DNA of 64,000 bases from Earliella scabrosa (GCA_022605405.1 JABYQQ010000001.1:3348001-3412000), one strand, 5' to 3'. Positions 13,213 through 25,750 are shown, numbered from the stretch's first letter. Notes: generated by a model from the sequence alone, not told the origin. Numbers and translations are program-made.

Positions 13213-13232
13213 TGAGGATGAGGATGAGGATG
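13213..13232. repeat. Short tandem repeat (GAGGAT)x3
   Basis: Three tandem GAGGAT units are visible in the non-coding stretch downstream of wee1. Confidence 0.8.
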
Positions 13233-14413
13233 CTGGGGAGTCGTGGTTGATGGTGATGAGAACGAATCAATGAGGATGGGGAATATTTCGTGGTGGTGTA
13301 CAGAGCGAGGACATGTTCAAGAGAGGAAAAGAAGACACCTGGGAACCCTGGAAAAACACGCCGCCCACATTCAAACCAGAACAGATCCAAGTGCCAAGAT
13401 GCGAATGCCAAACGAGTAAGATGTGTACCCTATACAGTATGCGACCGCACGCGTACGTGTGCGTAACACGTAACAAGCCCCCCGACGAATGCAGGAGCCG
13501 TGCACGCGCGCGCACGCACGGAGCGAACCAATCATCTAGTGTACCGACACGGACTGTCATATAACCCAAGACCTATCGAGGGATCGTGCTGGCTGGTCCG
13601 CAATGGGAATCGGGGTGCGACATGCGAGGGGGGATGATGGGAGCGAGAATCCGGACATGGGAGCCAGGGCGGACCCGGGCGCGCAGGCCCCGGTCATGCA
13701 GGAGGGAACAACCCTGGGGACGAACGTAAAGACATGAACGTGTACGTGCGGGAATGGACATGATGCGAGGCGAGGGTGTGTGGAGGAGAGAGGCGGGGGT
13801 GAGCTCTAGACAAGCCACGACATTAGGGGAAGACGGCGCGACCGGTACCGACATCGAGGGTATACGGTATACACAATGGTCCGCAGCGAACGGGAGGGAC
13901 GATGGACAGGATGGATATGGATGCAGGGTAACGGGGATCGGATGCTGATTGCGGATTGTGGATGGCGATGGTATGTGTGCGTGCAAGTGAGGAAGACGGG
14001 AACGGGCCATAGGCATGCGTGGCGGAACAAGTCCGCGGTGAATAGAAACAGCGGCATAAGCGGGAAGGGGGCATTGGGGGGGAACTGTTATTACACGACA
14101 TTAACACTATCGTAACCAAGACCGGACTCGTCCGTGCACACAGCGCAATGCAGGCGCTAGAGCCAGAGTCGCAGTATAAAAACGGCCAAATCAAGGAGCA
14201 CGGGGGCATAAGCGGATAGGTTAGACAAATAGAAACACGGCGCGGCATTTCGAATCAAGAAACAAGAAGGTGGGAAAACGCATAGCTCACAAAAACATAC
14301 AACCAACGCGCACAAACGGACATCTGCCCCGCTCCCGCACATCGTCGCTAGCGGAAGCGTGCTCCTCGATGGGCAAGATCGCGGCAGGGGAACGACGGCT
14401 GGAACGCGACAAG

Positions 14414-17400
14414 TCACGCCCCGAGATCCATCTCCCAGTCGTCGTCCGAGTCGACTCCACGTCGTCCACGGCCCAAGATCTCGTCCAGGAAGCCGTCAGG
14501 GACAGCGCCGAGCGGGGACGCACCAAACACCGACCCATATTGAGATCGCATGCGTTCCATGGAACGTCGTGCGCGCACGACAACAGGGTGGGTGTCGACC
14601 AGGGTGATGCCGATGCGCAACGCCGGGGCCGCGCGCATCATGCTCTTCAGCAGCTCCCAGAGCTCCGGGCTGGCCTCCAGCTCAACTTGGCTGAAGTCTT
14701 CGCGACGAAGCCGGTGCCACGCCTCGCCCCTGCAAAGGCACAATTCAGTTAACCACCACCGGAATGCAACTCGAGGTACGTACTGGTCTGGCACAACGAT
14801 GTTCGATGCGGTCTCGAGCATGGTCAGGCCGAGGCTGAACACGTCCGCAGCCTTGCCATACCGGCCCTGCAGGACCTCCGGTGCAAGGTACAGCTTGTCG
14901 CCTTCGCGCTCGAAACCCGCGGGCTTCGCGCCAGGAATCAGCTGAACTTCGCCGGGCGGGGTCGGTCGGGGCCACAAAGACGCCATGCCAAAGTCGCCGA
15001 TCTTGAGCCGGCCTTCACCCGTCAGGAAGATGTTCGCGGGCTTGAGGTCGAGGTGGATAACGTTCGCGTCGTGGATAAAGCGCAGACCGGCGGCGAGCTC
15101 TGCCATGATCTTCCACACCCGTGCCTCGTCGAGCCGCGGGAATGCACGGCCATACTCCCAGAGGAAGTGCGCAAAATTGCCGAGCTCGCACAGCTCCGTC
15201 TGGATGTACAGCGTCTCATCCTCTTCCCAGCTATCGATATAGCCGAGGATGTTCGGGTGCCGTCGTGCGTTGCTGATCGTGGGGTCGTGGGATCGCGAGG
15301 CGGCCTCCGACAGATGCTTCAGGATGTCGACTTCCTCGCGAAGGCGTAGTCTAGAGCAAAGCGAAAGTCAGCGACTGAATTCGGACGGGAACGGAAAGAC
15401 TAAAGGAGATGATGTCCGCGAAGAGCACTCTATGCCAACACAACACGACAACGAGCTATGGGAACCGAACGACGGTTCCAGGTGACCAGCGGCGAACTGA
15501 CCGCTTCATTGTTCACCGAGTCGTCGCGTGACCGGCCACAAACAGCTAAACAGAGGGGATGGCCACTCACCGGTGCTTGACACCTTCGAACCGCTTCGAC
15601 TTCTTCACCGCGAAGACGTCGTCTCCCCGGGCCGGGTCCTTGTAGCGCACTTTCATCGCACGTCCAAACTCTCCGCTCCCAAGCTCATCAATCTCGATGA
15701 ACTCTCGCTCAAACCGTCCTGGCTTCTCTTCGTCGGAAGGGGCAGGTAGCCTACCGGTGCGCACCGCGGGTTGCGGATGCGCCTGACGAGCAGGGTGGGC
15801 GTGGGTGTGTGGTCGTTGAGCATGCATAGCGGCGAATAGCCCTGCCGCAGGGGTGCGCAGTGCAGGATGGTTCTGACTAATGCGCCGCTCGCGGTGCGAG
15901 ACAGTGCCCAAGGGGTTCCTGGGGACCACATTCACCGTTGGCGAGTTGGTTGCAGTTGATGTCGTGGACGACGACCCCGAAGTCGACCGGCTTGTTGCTT
16001 CGATGCTATGTTTCAGTGGCGACGCTGGAGTTTGCACCCGTGGAGGGGGAACAGCCCAGTCTAAAGAAGAGTTAGCATAGTGATTGCTCACCCAGGTGGT
16101 TAGACACGTACCCTTGGGTGCAAGCCGAGTTGGCGTAGCATTGACAGAAGAAGCGTCGCTGGAAGTAGAGAACGCACCGCTGCTGCTCCGTCGCATCAGC
16201 CAATGTCCCTTCCCTACCCTGCCATCTCCGGTCGGTCGGGCGAACTGAGGAATGCCAGACACAGGCCGCCCCAGCCCCAAGCCATCGTACTTGCTCTCCT
16301 TCCTCACCGTCGGACTATCTCCCTCGTCTAGGTCGATATCCGTGTCCCGCTCACTTGTGACACCGGACTGCCGCTCCTTCTTCACCGTCTTATTCTCCTT
16401 CGCACGTCCAAGGCCCGGGAAAGCTGCAGGCAAACTCTTCCGAGGTTTGCCCTTGCCCTTGGCCGCGCCCGTAGTCACCTCCTCGAAGTCTTTGAATCCG
16501 ATCTTGTGCGCGACGGCACTCTGCCACGGGCGTTGCACGCCACCAACCAGGTGCGCCGTCTTGACCTTCTTCACAGGAGTGCCAGGTACGCGTTTCGGTT
16601 CGGCGTCTCCACGGGTAGACACGGAGCCCCCTGCGGCGAGAGTCCGGAGGATGAACGCATCGACGCTGCGGCCCATGTCCCCGTGGGAGCTGTGTGAGGT
16701 GCTCAGGGGGTCGTCGTCGAGACTGACGACGCCAGCCGTTGGCCAGCCGCACGTCGATGGCCAACCGGAAGCAGCAGAGGGGGCGAAGCCTGGAGTGACC
16801 AGCTCCTGGTCGTCGCAGGACGAGGCTACAGTGCTCACCGAGGTTGAGGCACGCGGCATGGCAGCCATCATGAAGTTCTTGCCCTCGTTGAGTGGTAGAT
16901 CGAGCTCCTCATCGCTGTCGGAGAGGACAACGCCGGAGTCGCGGGGACGGAACTTCTTCGGCAAGGGATCGAGGCTTTCGCGCTTCTGTTTCTTCTTCGG
17001 ACTGGGTGTGCCACCTTTCTGCAGGCTGATGGCGAATGAAGAATCGGCAGGCCCGCTGCTGAAGAAGATGTCGGCCTCATCCTCAGATGAATCGGACTCC
17101 ATCCGCTTCCGTGCGTTGACAGGAGCAGGAGATGAGGGCGCAGCAGCAGGGGACCGACTCGCCCAGGTGGACGATGCACCAGGATCAGCACAACCACCCG
17201 CATAACTGTGGCGGTTGATGAACGAGGGACGTGCTGAAGGTGGCTCGGGGCGGAGGAACAAGGGCGATACGGGAGTGTTGGTAACAGATGCTGTCCTACT
17301 TCCCTTGCTGCTCTTCTTCGCCGAGCTCGAGTTGTGTATCGAAGGGCCAAAGAACAGGGTTGCTGAACTTGAGCTCTCGAGGCGGTTCAATGTGCGGCTA

Positions 17401-18701
17401 GTATGCGACTGCGTCCGTGTCCGCGTCGTTCCAGAGGCGTTGGGGCGCCGCCGTGGCGAGCCAGACTCGGACGACGTCACAGAAGAGTTGGATGTTGTGC
17501 GTGTGCGCATGGTACGAGTAGAAGGGAAGGCGACTGTACTTGCGCTATTGCCTTCATTTATGCGTGGAGTGGCCGTAACCTAAGTTCCGCGGCAATCAAT
17601 ATCGTGTGGCTAGGACCCCACAACAAAGACTGTGTGGCTCACCTGCTTATGCGAGACAACGGGCGTGCTCTGCACCGACTCGAGCAACTCTGCGGACACG
17701 GGGCGAGAGCGTGCTCGACGCTTGATGATGTGCCCGCCGGGGGAGATGGCTTCCGCCACCTCTTCGTCGTTGACCAAGCCCTTCCGTGTCAAAACTTCGA
17801 GGCCGGGCGGCTTGCCTTTCGCAGAGGCCTTTGTCCTTGACCTGGCCTTTATGGAAGAGAAGGGAGCCGCCGAGGTGCCGGAGCCTCCCGCAAAGAGCAG
17901 TGGCTGCTTCTCTATTGTCCCATTCGCGTCTGGGTCAGAGTCATATCCGCTCTCGTCACCAGATTGATCGAGATCGCGAATGCTGAGCATGGTCATCGTT
18001 TCCGCCTGCCTTCTAAGGTGCAGCTCGGTCTCGGCCTTGGTATGGGGAGTACGGGAGTTGAAGTGGGGGGCAGCGAGTGGGGCGAGGCGGTCAAAGAGAA
18101 GGGCTGCTGCGGAGTCACCTTGGCTATGTGCGAGGGCAGAGGTGACGTTAAGCGGCGTCATTGTGCGCGTTCTAGAGGGTGTTGTACATATGGGCGTAGG
18201 TTTGCGCTTGGTGCCAGCGCTGGCGGCGGAAAACAGCGTCGCGGTCACGTTGAGGTGCTTGACGGACAAAGCAGGACGATCGGGTGAGAACTGGAGGGCG
18301 TCTCGGGCAGGGTCCTTGATGGGCGTCCTGAGCGGGGTTCGGAGAGCAGGGGATGATGGTGGGATGAAATGGGATGAGGAGGAAGGGGATGGGCGGAGGA
18401 ATAGATCGTCATCGTCATCGATGGTCATGGAGGAGTCTGGGGGAGGTTGGGGGGAGTAGAGGCTATATGCGCGGAGAGGAGACTGGAAGACGTCGTCTTG
18501 GTCTACTGGACCGGGAGTGGGGAGCGCCTGTCGCCTGAGAGGGGATGGGGAGAGCATGGGCGTGTCGTAGGCGAGGGACGAAGCGGAGGAATTGGGAGGA
18601 GTGCGACGGAAGAGAGGAGTGGACGCACGGCAGGGCGACACGCTGGAATCACGTTTTGATTGTCTGAAGGAGACGTAGTCGGAGTTGGGAGAGAGGAGCA
18701 T
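14414..18701 (-). CDS. wee1: Wee1-family mitosis-inhibitor protein kinase (1299 aa)
   Basis: Inferred exons are 18701-17643, 17579-16112, 16060-15571, 15350-14784 and 14729-14414, which sum to 3900 bases and 1299 residues. Wee1 kinases phosphorylate the inhibitory tyrosine of the Cdc2/Cdk1 ATP site and hold cells in G2. The first 980 or so residues are Ser/Pro/Thr-rich and unstructured, as is normal for fungal Wee1. The kinase domain is C-terminal, with the glycine loop GSGEFGRAMK, lysine motif FAVKKSK, catalytic loop HLDLKPANIF, DFG in KIGDFGMAS and an APE-type LAPEVL. HLDLKPANIF and the absence of an activation-loop extension fit Wee1 rather than Cdk or MAPK families. Two introns (51 and 54 bases) are multiples of three without in-frame stops. 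The frame is open upstream to 18890, so a start about 63 codons earlier is possible; I prefer 18701 (MLLSPNSDY). Confidence 0.92.
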
Positions 18702-20099
18702 GGCGGGAGGAGGACAAAGGAAGGTGGGATATATTGATACAGAGATGGATGAGGACGGCCAGAGTCTTGAGGCGAGCGCGGTTGAGGCGGCGTCGCCGCG
18801 GCCTGTCGAGAGTGAGGATGCGTCGTCGTCGGGGCGGACGGCGGAGAGGACAATAGCCCAGCAGTAGCGTTCGGGCAGCCTTGGGGACACGAGGGGACGA
18901 ACACGTTGCGCGACGCCGTGGCAGTATATTTCACTCCAGTCCCAACGCGTGCGAACCCAATGTCAACATCGTCATGTGACCGCGCCTATCAGCTCCGCCC
19001 CAATCTCTTTAAGGGCGCCTCCGTTCTCCTGCCCCTTTCGGATGGGCGGCCCCGGCATTAACCTTTCTGCCACGAGGCTACGATCACCTTCCCACATTTG
19101 CTTCCGCTCCGTCCTCTCCGCGGCTCCGTCTGGTGCTCAGTCTTCCTCTGCGATGTCGCCCATTCGTGTCCTGACAGAACTGGCCAAGATGCTCCTGAAA
19201 GGTCGCTCTTGTGGCTAGACACAGTCCGGACTACAGACATCCCGTGCCGCGGCCCTCGCAACGCGCATTACGGCGACTTGGGTCTGATGTGCCTGCGTAA
19301 CCTTCGAAGCTCGCTTGCTCCTCTAAATTGGCGCTCCGTTCCAGATCTCTCCGTCGCTACTCACCTTCTTTTGTCTCTACGTCTATTTTTCTATCTTGCC
19401 GAGCTCATCAACAATGACGACCGTACTTATTCCCGCACATATTTGGAGAACAAAGGTTCAAACGTCCTGCAGGCTCACCTAGTTATTCCGCTCAGACACA
19501 TGGACCCACAGTGACGCCAGTGACTTGGCAGTGACTCCCGCCGCAGTCATGTCGAACCACGCCGAGTCATGCGGGCGGCGTGCGCATCCATGCGGCTCTT
19601 CTCCTCGCCCGAATCATGAATGGATCGCCCGGCTTAGGCCGAACCCCCGAAACTGTAGAACTTCTCCATATCCGCTGAATATGACAAATGCTGTTTGACC
19701 CCAGTCATAGAAATGTTGCGCTATCGTGCGATTTATCATTTGCTGCATAACGTCAGGCTTCGGTCTAACACATGAAATACTTATGCGATGCGGTTCCGAG
19801 CTCGACTATTCCTTCTGCCGCGCACTGGGGTCAACGACGTGTCAACGCACCGGAGATATCGGCTGAGTCCGCATGGGCGACGGAAGACCACAGAGGGCCG
19901 CCGGCGGTGACGAGTACCGTTGGCCACCCAGTTGATGACCATCCGCATATCTTGTTCAACAGTCCACTCAGTCACCACGCGCACTTCGGTCACCTGAAAA
20001 CATCTCATGTGTCCACGCATGAATGGCAGAATACTTGGCGGCGCATTCGTTGTCCGAGAGGAAGCCCATGGATTGGCCCTACGATCGTACCCATACACA
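18702..20099. other. 1.4 kb upstream of wee1 and downstream of GOT1; no gene seen
   Basis: No open frame here has family similarity. The part next to wee1 should hold its promoter; a run of CT-rich DNA sits near 18960-19110. I see no repeat or RNA gene. Confidence 0.4.
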
Positions 20100-21117
20100 T
20101 CATACAATGGACGTTCGTGAGCCCGCGATCCGATCCGCCACCTGTTTGGCAACCATCAGCGTGCCGCGTGCATGCACAGCTACCCCCACACGCTCAAGTA
20201 CTCACGTCTCGAATATAAGGCAGGGTCAGTAGGTGTCCTATCACCGGTAGTTGGCGCAGGAACGTCAAGATGACGGGGAAGAAGTCCCTGTGAGTGGACC
20301 ACATGTCAGCTTCAACTCCCGACCCCACACAAGTGGACGAAGGCGAATGAAAGATGGAGAGAGTGAGATGGAGACAGGGAACACGTGCGAAGGGGACAAC
20401 CAGAGAACATGGGTGGGGGGTATGACGGAAACATAGCCGCAACACAACAAGAACACGAACTGGACGCACCCAAAGAGATTCAAGAAGCCGATCGTCTCGA
20501 CGATGACGCCAACGAACGGCCACTTGAAGAACACGAGCAGGATGCCCCCGATGAAGCAGAGCGTGCCCCGCAGCTTCTGTTTCCGCGCGAAGAAGTAGAA
20601 CGTCTTTTGCGGCCCGATGATCAGCGTCAGCCCGGAGAGGAACAGGAGCTGCACGCGCGAAGCACGAGCGAGGGCCCATGACGCGAGTGCGACGTTTCAG
20701 GTGTCCGTGGCCGTGGAGACGTTCGCACAGACGGGGCGGGCGAGGGCGAGGGTGCGGAGCGGAGCGTGCAGATCAACGGCGAGAAATACGGCGAGCCCCA
20801 GGGAAATGCACGGGCGCACACGTGAAGTTGGAGAGATGGCGAATAGAGCGACGGGGGCAATTATGGCAGAGCGGGTCAGGGTTGGGCCAGAGCCGCAGGT
20901 CAGAACTGCGCAATGAATGGGGAGCAACGATGGCGGACGTACGTTTCCCAGCGCGAGCAGCGCACCGTCAAAGAAGAGAATGACACCGAGAAGCATGAAC
21001 AGACCGCCGAACGACGTCAGCGCGACACCAATTTCTGCGGGTGTGACGAGGATGAGCCAGCTGCAGCTGGAAGGGTGGCTGATCATGAGGCGCACTTTGA
21101 CCGTCTGTAAGCCACAT
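20100..21117 (-). CDS. GOT1: Golgi transport protein GOT1 (138 aa, five exons)
   Basis: Inferred exons are 21117-21096 (22 bases), 21034-20943, 20648-20470, 20287-20206 and 20141-20100, which sum to 417 bases, exactly 138 residues, the usual Got1 length. Got1 is a small four-helix membrane protein of ER/Golgi vesicles that helps COPII and early-Golgi traffic. The start reads MWLTDGQKIGVALTSFGG, with the lysine codon restored across intron 1. Membrane segments fall at about residues 12-36, 39-58, 69-89 and 91-110, with the family stretches LFLSGLTLIIG and LRGTLCFIGGI. The C-terminus VADRIAGSRTSIV matches the cytosolic tail. The second intron is unusually long (about 290 bases). Confidence 0.95.
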
Positions 21118-22143
21118 TCTGAACGCCAAATGTATGTGTGATGATGCAAACGCAAGACCGCCAGCAGGAGAAAGTGTACAGAGGCCGTAGCAGAGTGCGC
21201 TGGGCGTACGAGAGTGGGCGAAGGACGGAGGACGGAATACAGAGACTGACGCGCAACACGACGCGGACGTGTCACCACGAGATGTCACGTGAAGGAAGGA
21301 GTTCGAACACAGCACCATGACTGCGCCCTCCAACTAATTACCGCAGAGCATATAGCCATGTCGAACCAAGATGAAAGGATGCTACAATGGATGTACATTA
21401 AGGCGCAGAGACCGCACCCGCCAGCGAGCACGACTCGACAACCTACGGATAATAGTACAGTAAGATATTTACACATGTATGCACTAGCTATACTATACGA
21501 CATATACTGCTACACGTCGCTCTCGCCGCGAATATGGAGGCACTCGACAAGGAGCACAAACATCAAGCGTCCAAGAAACGTCCAAACGTATAGCGCAATG
21601 CCACCAACACCCTCCTGGCAAGCATCCCTACGCACGAACCGGATGCACGTGTCATCACAGCCCACTCCACTCCAGCACCCCAGACGTCGCCGCAGCCACA
21701 TCGAGCTCGACGATAGCGTTCTGACCGCCCGAAGTACCACCCGCGTACCTTGCGCGCCAGACAGAGAAGAGCAGCCACCCGACCGCCCATCTCGCCTCCG
21801 CATAACCCAAGGCAACCAAGACTTGAGACTGGTGAAGAGAGTAAACATGTTGCGCGCGAAGAGGCATGTCCGGGCGGAGATGATGCCTTGGGCGTATGGC
21901 GGTGCGAGACGGGAAAGATGTGTTGCGGGAGCGGGCCCTCGTAAATGGCGGACTTGGCAAGCAACGTACTGCTCCCAGGAATGTGCGACAAGGAGGAATT
22001 GGTGATGAAACGATGTGGGGTGGGGGTTTGACTTCGAAGGGCGGCGGCGGCGCGATGGCAGCGGCAGAGACAACGCGTCCAAGCATCGTCAAGCTGCCTT
22101 AGATACTAGTTAAGGATAAGGGACCTCGCCTCCCAGTTGTCCA
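21118..22143. other. 1 kb between GOT1 and pbs2; possible unidentified small gene
   Basis: Most of this is GOT1 promoter and pbs2 3' flank. On the minus strand between about 22087 and 21665 several overlapping frames look weakly protein-like, with a hydrophobic stretch WAVGWLLFSVW and a tail ending GVLEWSGL. No frame is continuous and no family is recognised. A small intron-containing membrane protein gene is possible but unproven. Confidence 0.2.
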
Positions 22144-24073
22144 TTAGGACAGGGCCCTCTGTGCGTTCTCCTGTTGCTCACGTACTCGAGCGTCTCGGGC
22201 CTCGATGGCCTTAGCCACCCAGCCTGGCATGTCGACTTGTCGTTGGCTATCTTCCACCAGGAAGGTGTGTTCCTAGAGATCAAAGTCAAACATTCCACCC
22301 TTTGATAATGATGCGGGACCATGATCAAGGCATACCAGGAGCTCAGTATACGTTGCTCGTCGATCCGGGTTCTTGTGCAGACAACGCGCCACAAAGTCCT
22401 TGGACACGTCGGAAAAATGCTCGGGGAACTCTGGGGGATCGCCATCCACGATGGCAGTGAGCTGGGCGAACACGTTGGCATATGTCTCAGGAGGATATGG
22501 GTAGTGTCCTAACGCCATCTCTATGAGAGACAGGCCTAGTGACCAGACGTCCGACGACACTGTGTATGTCCCAAGGTTGTTCTGGGACTCGCCGCGTATC
22601 CGCTCGGGCTGACGATAACTCGTGAGCACAGACCATACGTGAGACCAATGAAGTCAGTCTCACAGCCATATAGCTCTGACACCCGATGTTCGTCTTCGCG
22701 AGCGATTTCTCCAGTTGACCAGAAACGCCGAAGTCGCACAGTTTAACCTGCCCTCTTCGGTTCATCAAGACGTTCGTGGGCTTGACGTCTTATACAGCCA
22801 TAAGATTGTGTCATGAGTATGCCGAAATTGAATAACGCACCTCGATGGATGATCTGCAGCTCGTCTTTGAGGAACTTCAGGCCGCGGACCATGCTGCCGG
22901 TGATGCGAGCCAGGACATGTTCGGGAACGCCATCGCCTTGGAGCTTGTCCAACGACCCGGCGTCCATGTACTCCATGCAATAATAGACGCATCTATTCCG
23001 GATGTGATCCATTTAGCCTAAGCGAGCGGGAAACTTCGGTCGGACTTACGATTCAATGAAGAACGCGCCATAAAATTCGACTATTTCCGGTGCGACGGCA
23101 CGATGTAAGATGTCAAGCTCCATGAGGATCCCGCTAAGTTTCGCGTCGTCAAGCTCCAAGCGTATCTCCTGCATGGCTATGTGATGAGATGTCGGGCATT
23201 ACGTTGCAGAAATGGACAGCGCACCTTCATCGCCATCGCGACTTTGGTAGGTTTGTGGAGCACTTTCTTCACTGTCCCGTAGTTACCCTTCCCGAGCTCC
23301 TCGTCCAACTGCAGCTGATCCATGTTGATGGCGAACGACGAACCGTTGGAAAAATCAACTCCCTTCGCGTGCAACACGGCCTTGCCACTGAAGTTGAGTG
23401 CTCCTGACGGATCACTGCGACCGGATCTCAGGAATTTGGGGGACAGTGACAAGACTAGGCACTCACACTATCTTGCCGAAGTTAGCGAATGGGGTTGAAA
23501 AGGTGCTGGGCGGCACGCGTCTTGGAGGCTCGTCCTCTTGGTTCGGCCTGCCACTCCCTAGACCAGCGTTCTGCAAGCCCATGTCCATCCCGCTGAGCCG
23601 CGGCATGTTCTTGCCCATGCGGCGAGCAGCCAGGCCTCCGAGGGAGGGAGCGCCAGGGCGTCCGAGTGCAGGAGAAGATGCCGGGGCGCGGAGAGGCGGT
23701 TCCGGCGGCGCTGGGATGGGCCGGTCTGAAAGACCAGCATTCCTGAGGGCAGCCGTCGCCGCGTCGACGGAGACGGGACTGCTGGGAGAGCGACTCGCAA
23801 ACTGGGGGTCGGAAATGTCGAGGAATGCGGGAGTGGCGAAAGAGAAAGAGACGGGAGATGAGAGGACGATAAGAAACGATGAGAACAGCGTGCACTCACT
23901 GCCGCCATCTTGGCCTGCAATGAGGGAGGGATTGGGGTGGCCGCGATGTTCCTATTGCGGTTGTTGAGGAGGCTGTTCACGGATCGGTTCGGGTTCCCTG
24001 CGGTGGTGCGGGCCTGGAGGGGGACCGGGGGCGGGCGGGCGACACCGGCATCCTGGTGGGAGGGATTGGACAT
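22144..24073 (-). CDS. pbs2: MAP kinase kinase of the HOG pathway, Pbs2 type (498 aa)
   Basis: Eight inferred exons (24073-23900, 23801-23467, 23414-23225, 23168-23050, 22992-22841, 22788-22664, 22608-22336, 22272-22144) give 1497 bases and 498 residues. Pbs2 is the MAPKK that activates the Hog1 kinase in osmotic and general stress. The N-terminal 160 residues are Pro/Arg/Ser-rich. The kinase domain has the glycine loop [11 protein letters not shown], lysine motif AMAMKE, the Pbs2/MEK-like [12 protein letters not shown], catalytic [10 protein letters not shown] (split by an intron after HR), DFG in [13 protein letters not shown] and QSYMAPERI, where the activation loop carries the Ser/Thr-x3-Thr target (SLAKT). 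The [16 protein letters not shown] start of the domain is characteristic of Pbs2. It is shorter than the yeast protein, as in other basidiomycetes. Confidence 0.93.
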
Positions 24074-24647
24074 GGCGGGAAAGAAGGAAGGAGAGAGGAC
24101 GGAGAGAGGAAGGAGGACGGGGCGGCGAAGGGGAGGAAGGAGATATATGGGAGGTGGTAGTAGGATCAGAGGGCAAGATCAATTCAAATTTGCGGTGAGG
24201 CTCGGATTCATTATAGAGAAAGAGTCAATGACATCACCAGGCTGACGCTCCGTTATGGGAGCGGGCTTTGAAAGATAAGAATCACTTGTAATGGGCCGAA
24301 AGAGGCAGGCGGTTGCCACGGGGCGGCCGGTGCAGCTGCGGTGTGACTTGGCTGCCGTTCGCAAGCAAGTGGCAGGGCTCGCGCTCCACTCTTCTCCCTC
24401 CTGTGGCCTGCCTGTGGCTAACGCACGCTCGACTCCCAACGCGTGTCTCCTTGCAAGCGCACGCCGTCGCCCATCCTGTTCTCCCCCGTCCACCTCGGTA
24501 CGTCCCCCCTCCCGGTCTCCTCCGCTGTGCCACTCTGCAGCCACTCATCCGCCGCCAGCGTTTGTCCCCCTTCTCCTCATCCTTGCCCGCGTCGCATACG
24601 TACAAGGGAAGCGCGTCTTCGGATCAAACAAGAGGAAGGGCAAGCAC
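24074..24647. promoter_or_regulatory. Divergent upstream region of pbs2 and the BAG gene
   Basis: The two start codons point away from each other across 574 bases. The sequence is CT-rich on each coding side, as expected for leaders of fungal genes. I see no open frame that belongs to a further gene and no site I can name with confidence. Confidence 0.45.
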
Positions 24648-25716
24648 ATGAGCATAGTCGTGAAATGGGGGAGGGAGAGGTATGTTTCACCGCATGGCTT
24701 TCCCAGTCTCTCTTCTCTCTCTGACGTACCATCCGTGTCTTCGCGCCGCCTCGCGGCCACTGCGTCCTTGCGCACATTCAACTGCCCTCTGTTCGTCCTT
24801 CTTAGGCTGCACTTCTCTCTTCCCCCTCCAAATGCAAAGCTAGGCGAGCTGCGGCACGAGATTGCCGAGTACACCCAGCTGCCGGGGCAGTCCTTCAAGC
24901 TCATCCACGCCGGGGCTGTGATGAAAGATGATAATGCTCCAAGTACGTATCCATCTGCCCGAACGGACAAAGCCTCCTTTTGTCTCCTGCACTGCACACG
25001 CCGAAGATGGCACCGCCGATCGATCCACGAGTGTGCTATATTTTTCTTTCATCTCCGCGTAACCGTCGCTAGCGCCCCGGGCAGCCATCCGAATGTCTTG
25101 CCACGCTGAGAACCCTCGTCTGTCGCGGAAGCGGCCTCATGCCGTCACCCCAACACCGTTTCCTGCTTGTGTTCGCCGTGTTGTACCCTATGACCTGCGC
25201 AGGATCTGACGTCATGTCGTGTTTGCAGTATCCGCATATGGCATCAAGGCGGGCAGCACGATAGCCCTCGTTGGTGGCGGCGAGCCCATCAAGCCCCCTT
25301 CGTCAAAGGCTAGTGGTGCGCGCAGCGAAAAGGCACCCCGGACAGAAGAGAGCACCATCTCGCAGATCCACACCGAGATGGACAAGGTTCGCTCCACACT
25401 GCAACCCGACGTGGACTCGTTCCTCAGTGCCCTTTCTCCCGCGAGCGTCGCCGCGCACGTAGGCCCGGAGCCGACGACGAGCGCACCCCCGAAACCCGCC
25501 TCGGCAGCTGCATCAGGGACGCGTGCGCAGCTCGACTTTGAGCAGGAACACACTCGCCTTGGCGAGCTGCTGCTGCAGAGCTTACTCCGCCTCGACGCAA
25601 TCACGGCAGAGGGAGAATGGGAAGTTGCGAGACGCGAACGCAAGGGAGCCGTGAAGGAAGTGCAAGCCCTGCTCGACAGACTGGACGGAGGATGGCGAGC
25701 GCGCGCGAGGAGTTAG
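24648..25716 (+). CDS. Ubiquitin-like and BAG domain co-chaperone (218 aa)
   Basis: Inferred exons are 24648-24679, 24806-24942 and 25229-25716, which close to 218 residues. A ubiquitin-like fold occupies about residues 1-75 (MSIVVKWGRER, then KLGELRHEIAEYT, QSFKLIHAGAVMKDD and KAGSTIALVGGG). A BAG domain fills about residues 100-215, predicted as helices ending in KGAVKEVQALLDRLD. This order is that of BAG1-type nucleotide-exchange factors that bind the Hsp70 ATPase domain, with the ubiquitin-like part linking to the proteasome. No membrane anchor is present, unlike yeast Snl1, so it is expected in cytosol or nucleus. The stop codon lies inside a 20-base tandem duplication (25711-25750). Confidence 0.85.
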
Positions 25717-25750
25717 AGCTCGCATGAGGGAGTTAGAGCTCGCGCGAAGG
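25711..25750. repeat. Two-copy 20-base tandem repeat across the BAG gene stop codon
   Basis: The unit starting AGTTAGAGCTCGC occurs twice in direct succession (25711-25730 and 25731-25750) with three mismatches. The stop TAG is in the first copy. Confidence 0.85.

Larger units (their letters stand above)
10912..14413. other. 3.5 kb between the homeodomain and wee1 genes; long upstream region
   Basis: The first part is the 5' side of the homeodomain gene. It is strikingly strand-biased, with purine-rich runs on + at 10940-11360 and C/T-rich sequence from 11420 to about 12720. Such an asymmetric region is common for a long leader or promoter of a developmental regulator. Open frames here are biased and match no family. 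The part from about 13000 to 14413 lies 3' of wee1 and contains only short frames. Confidence 0.4.
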
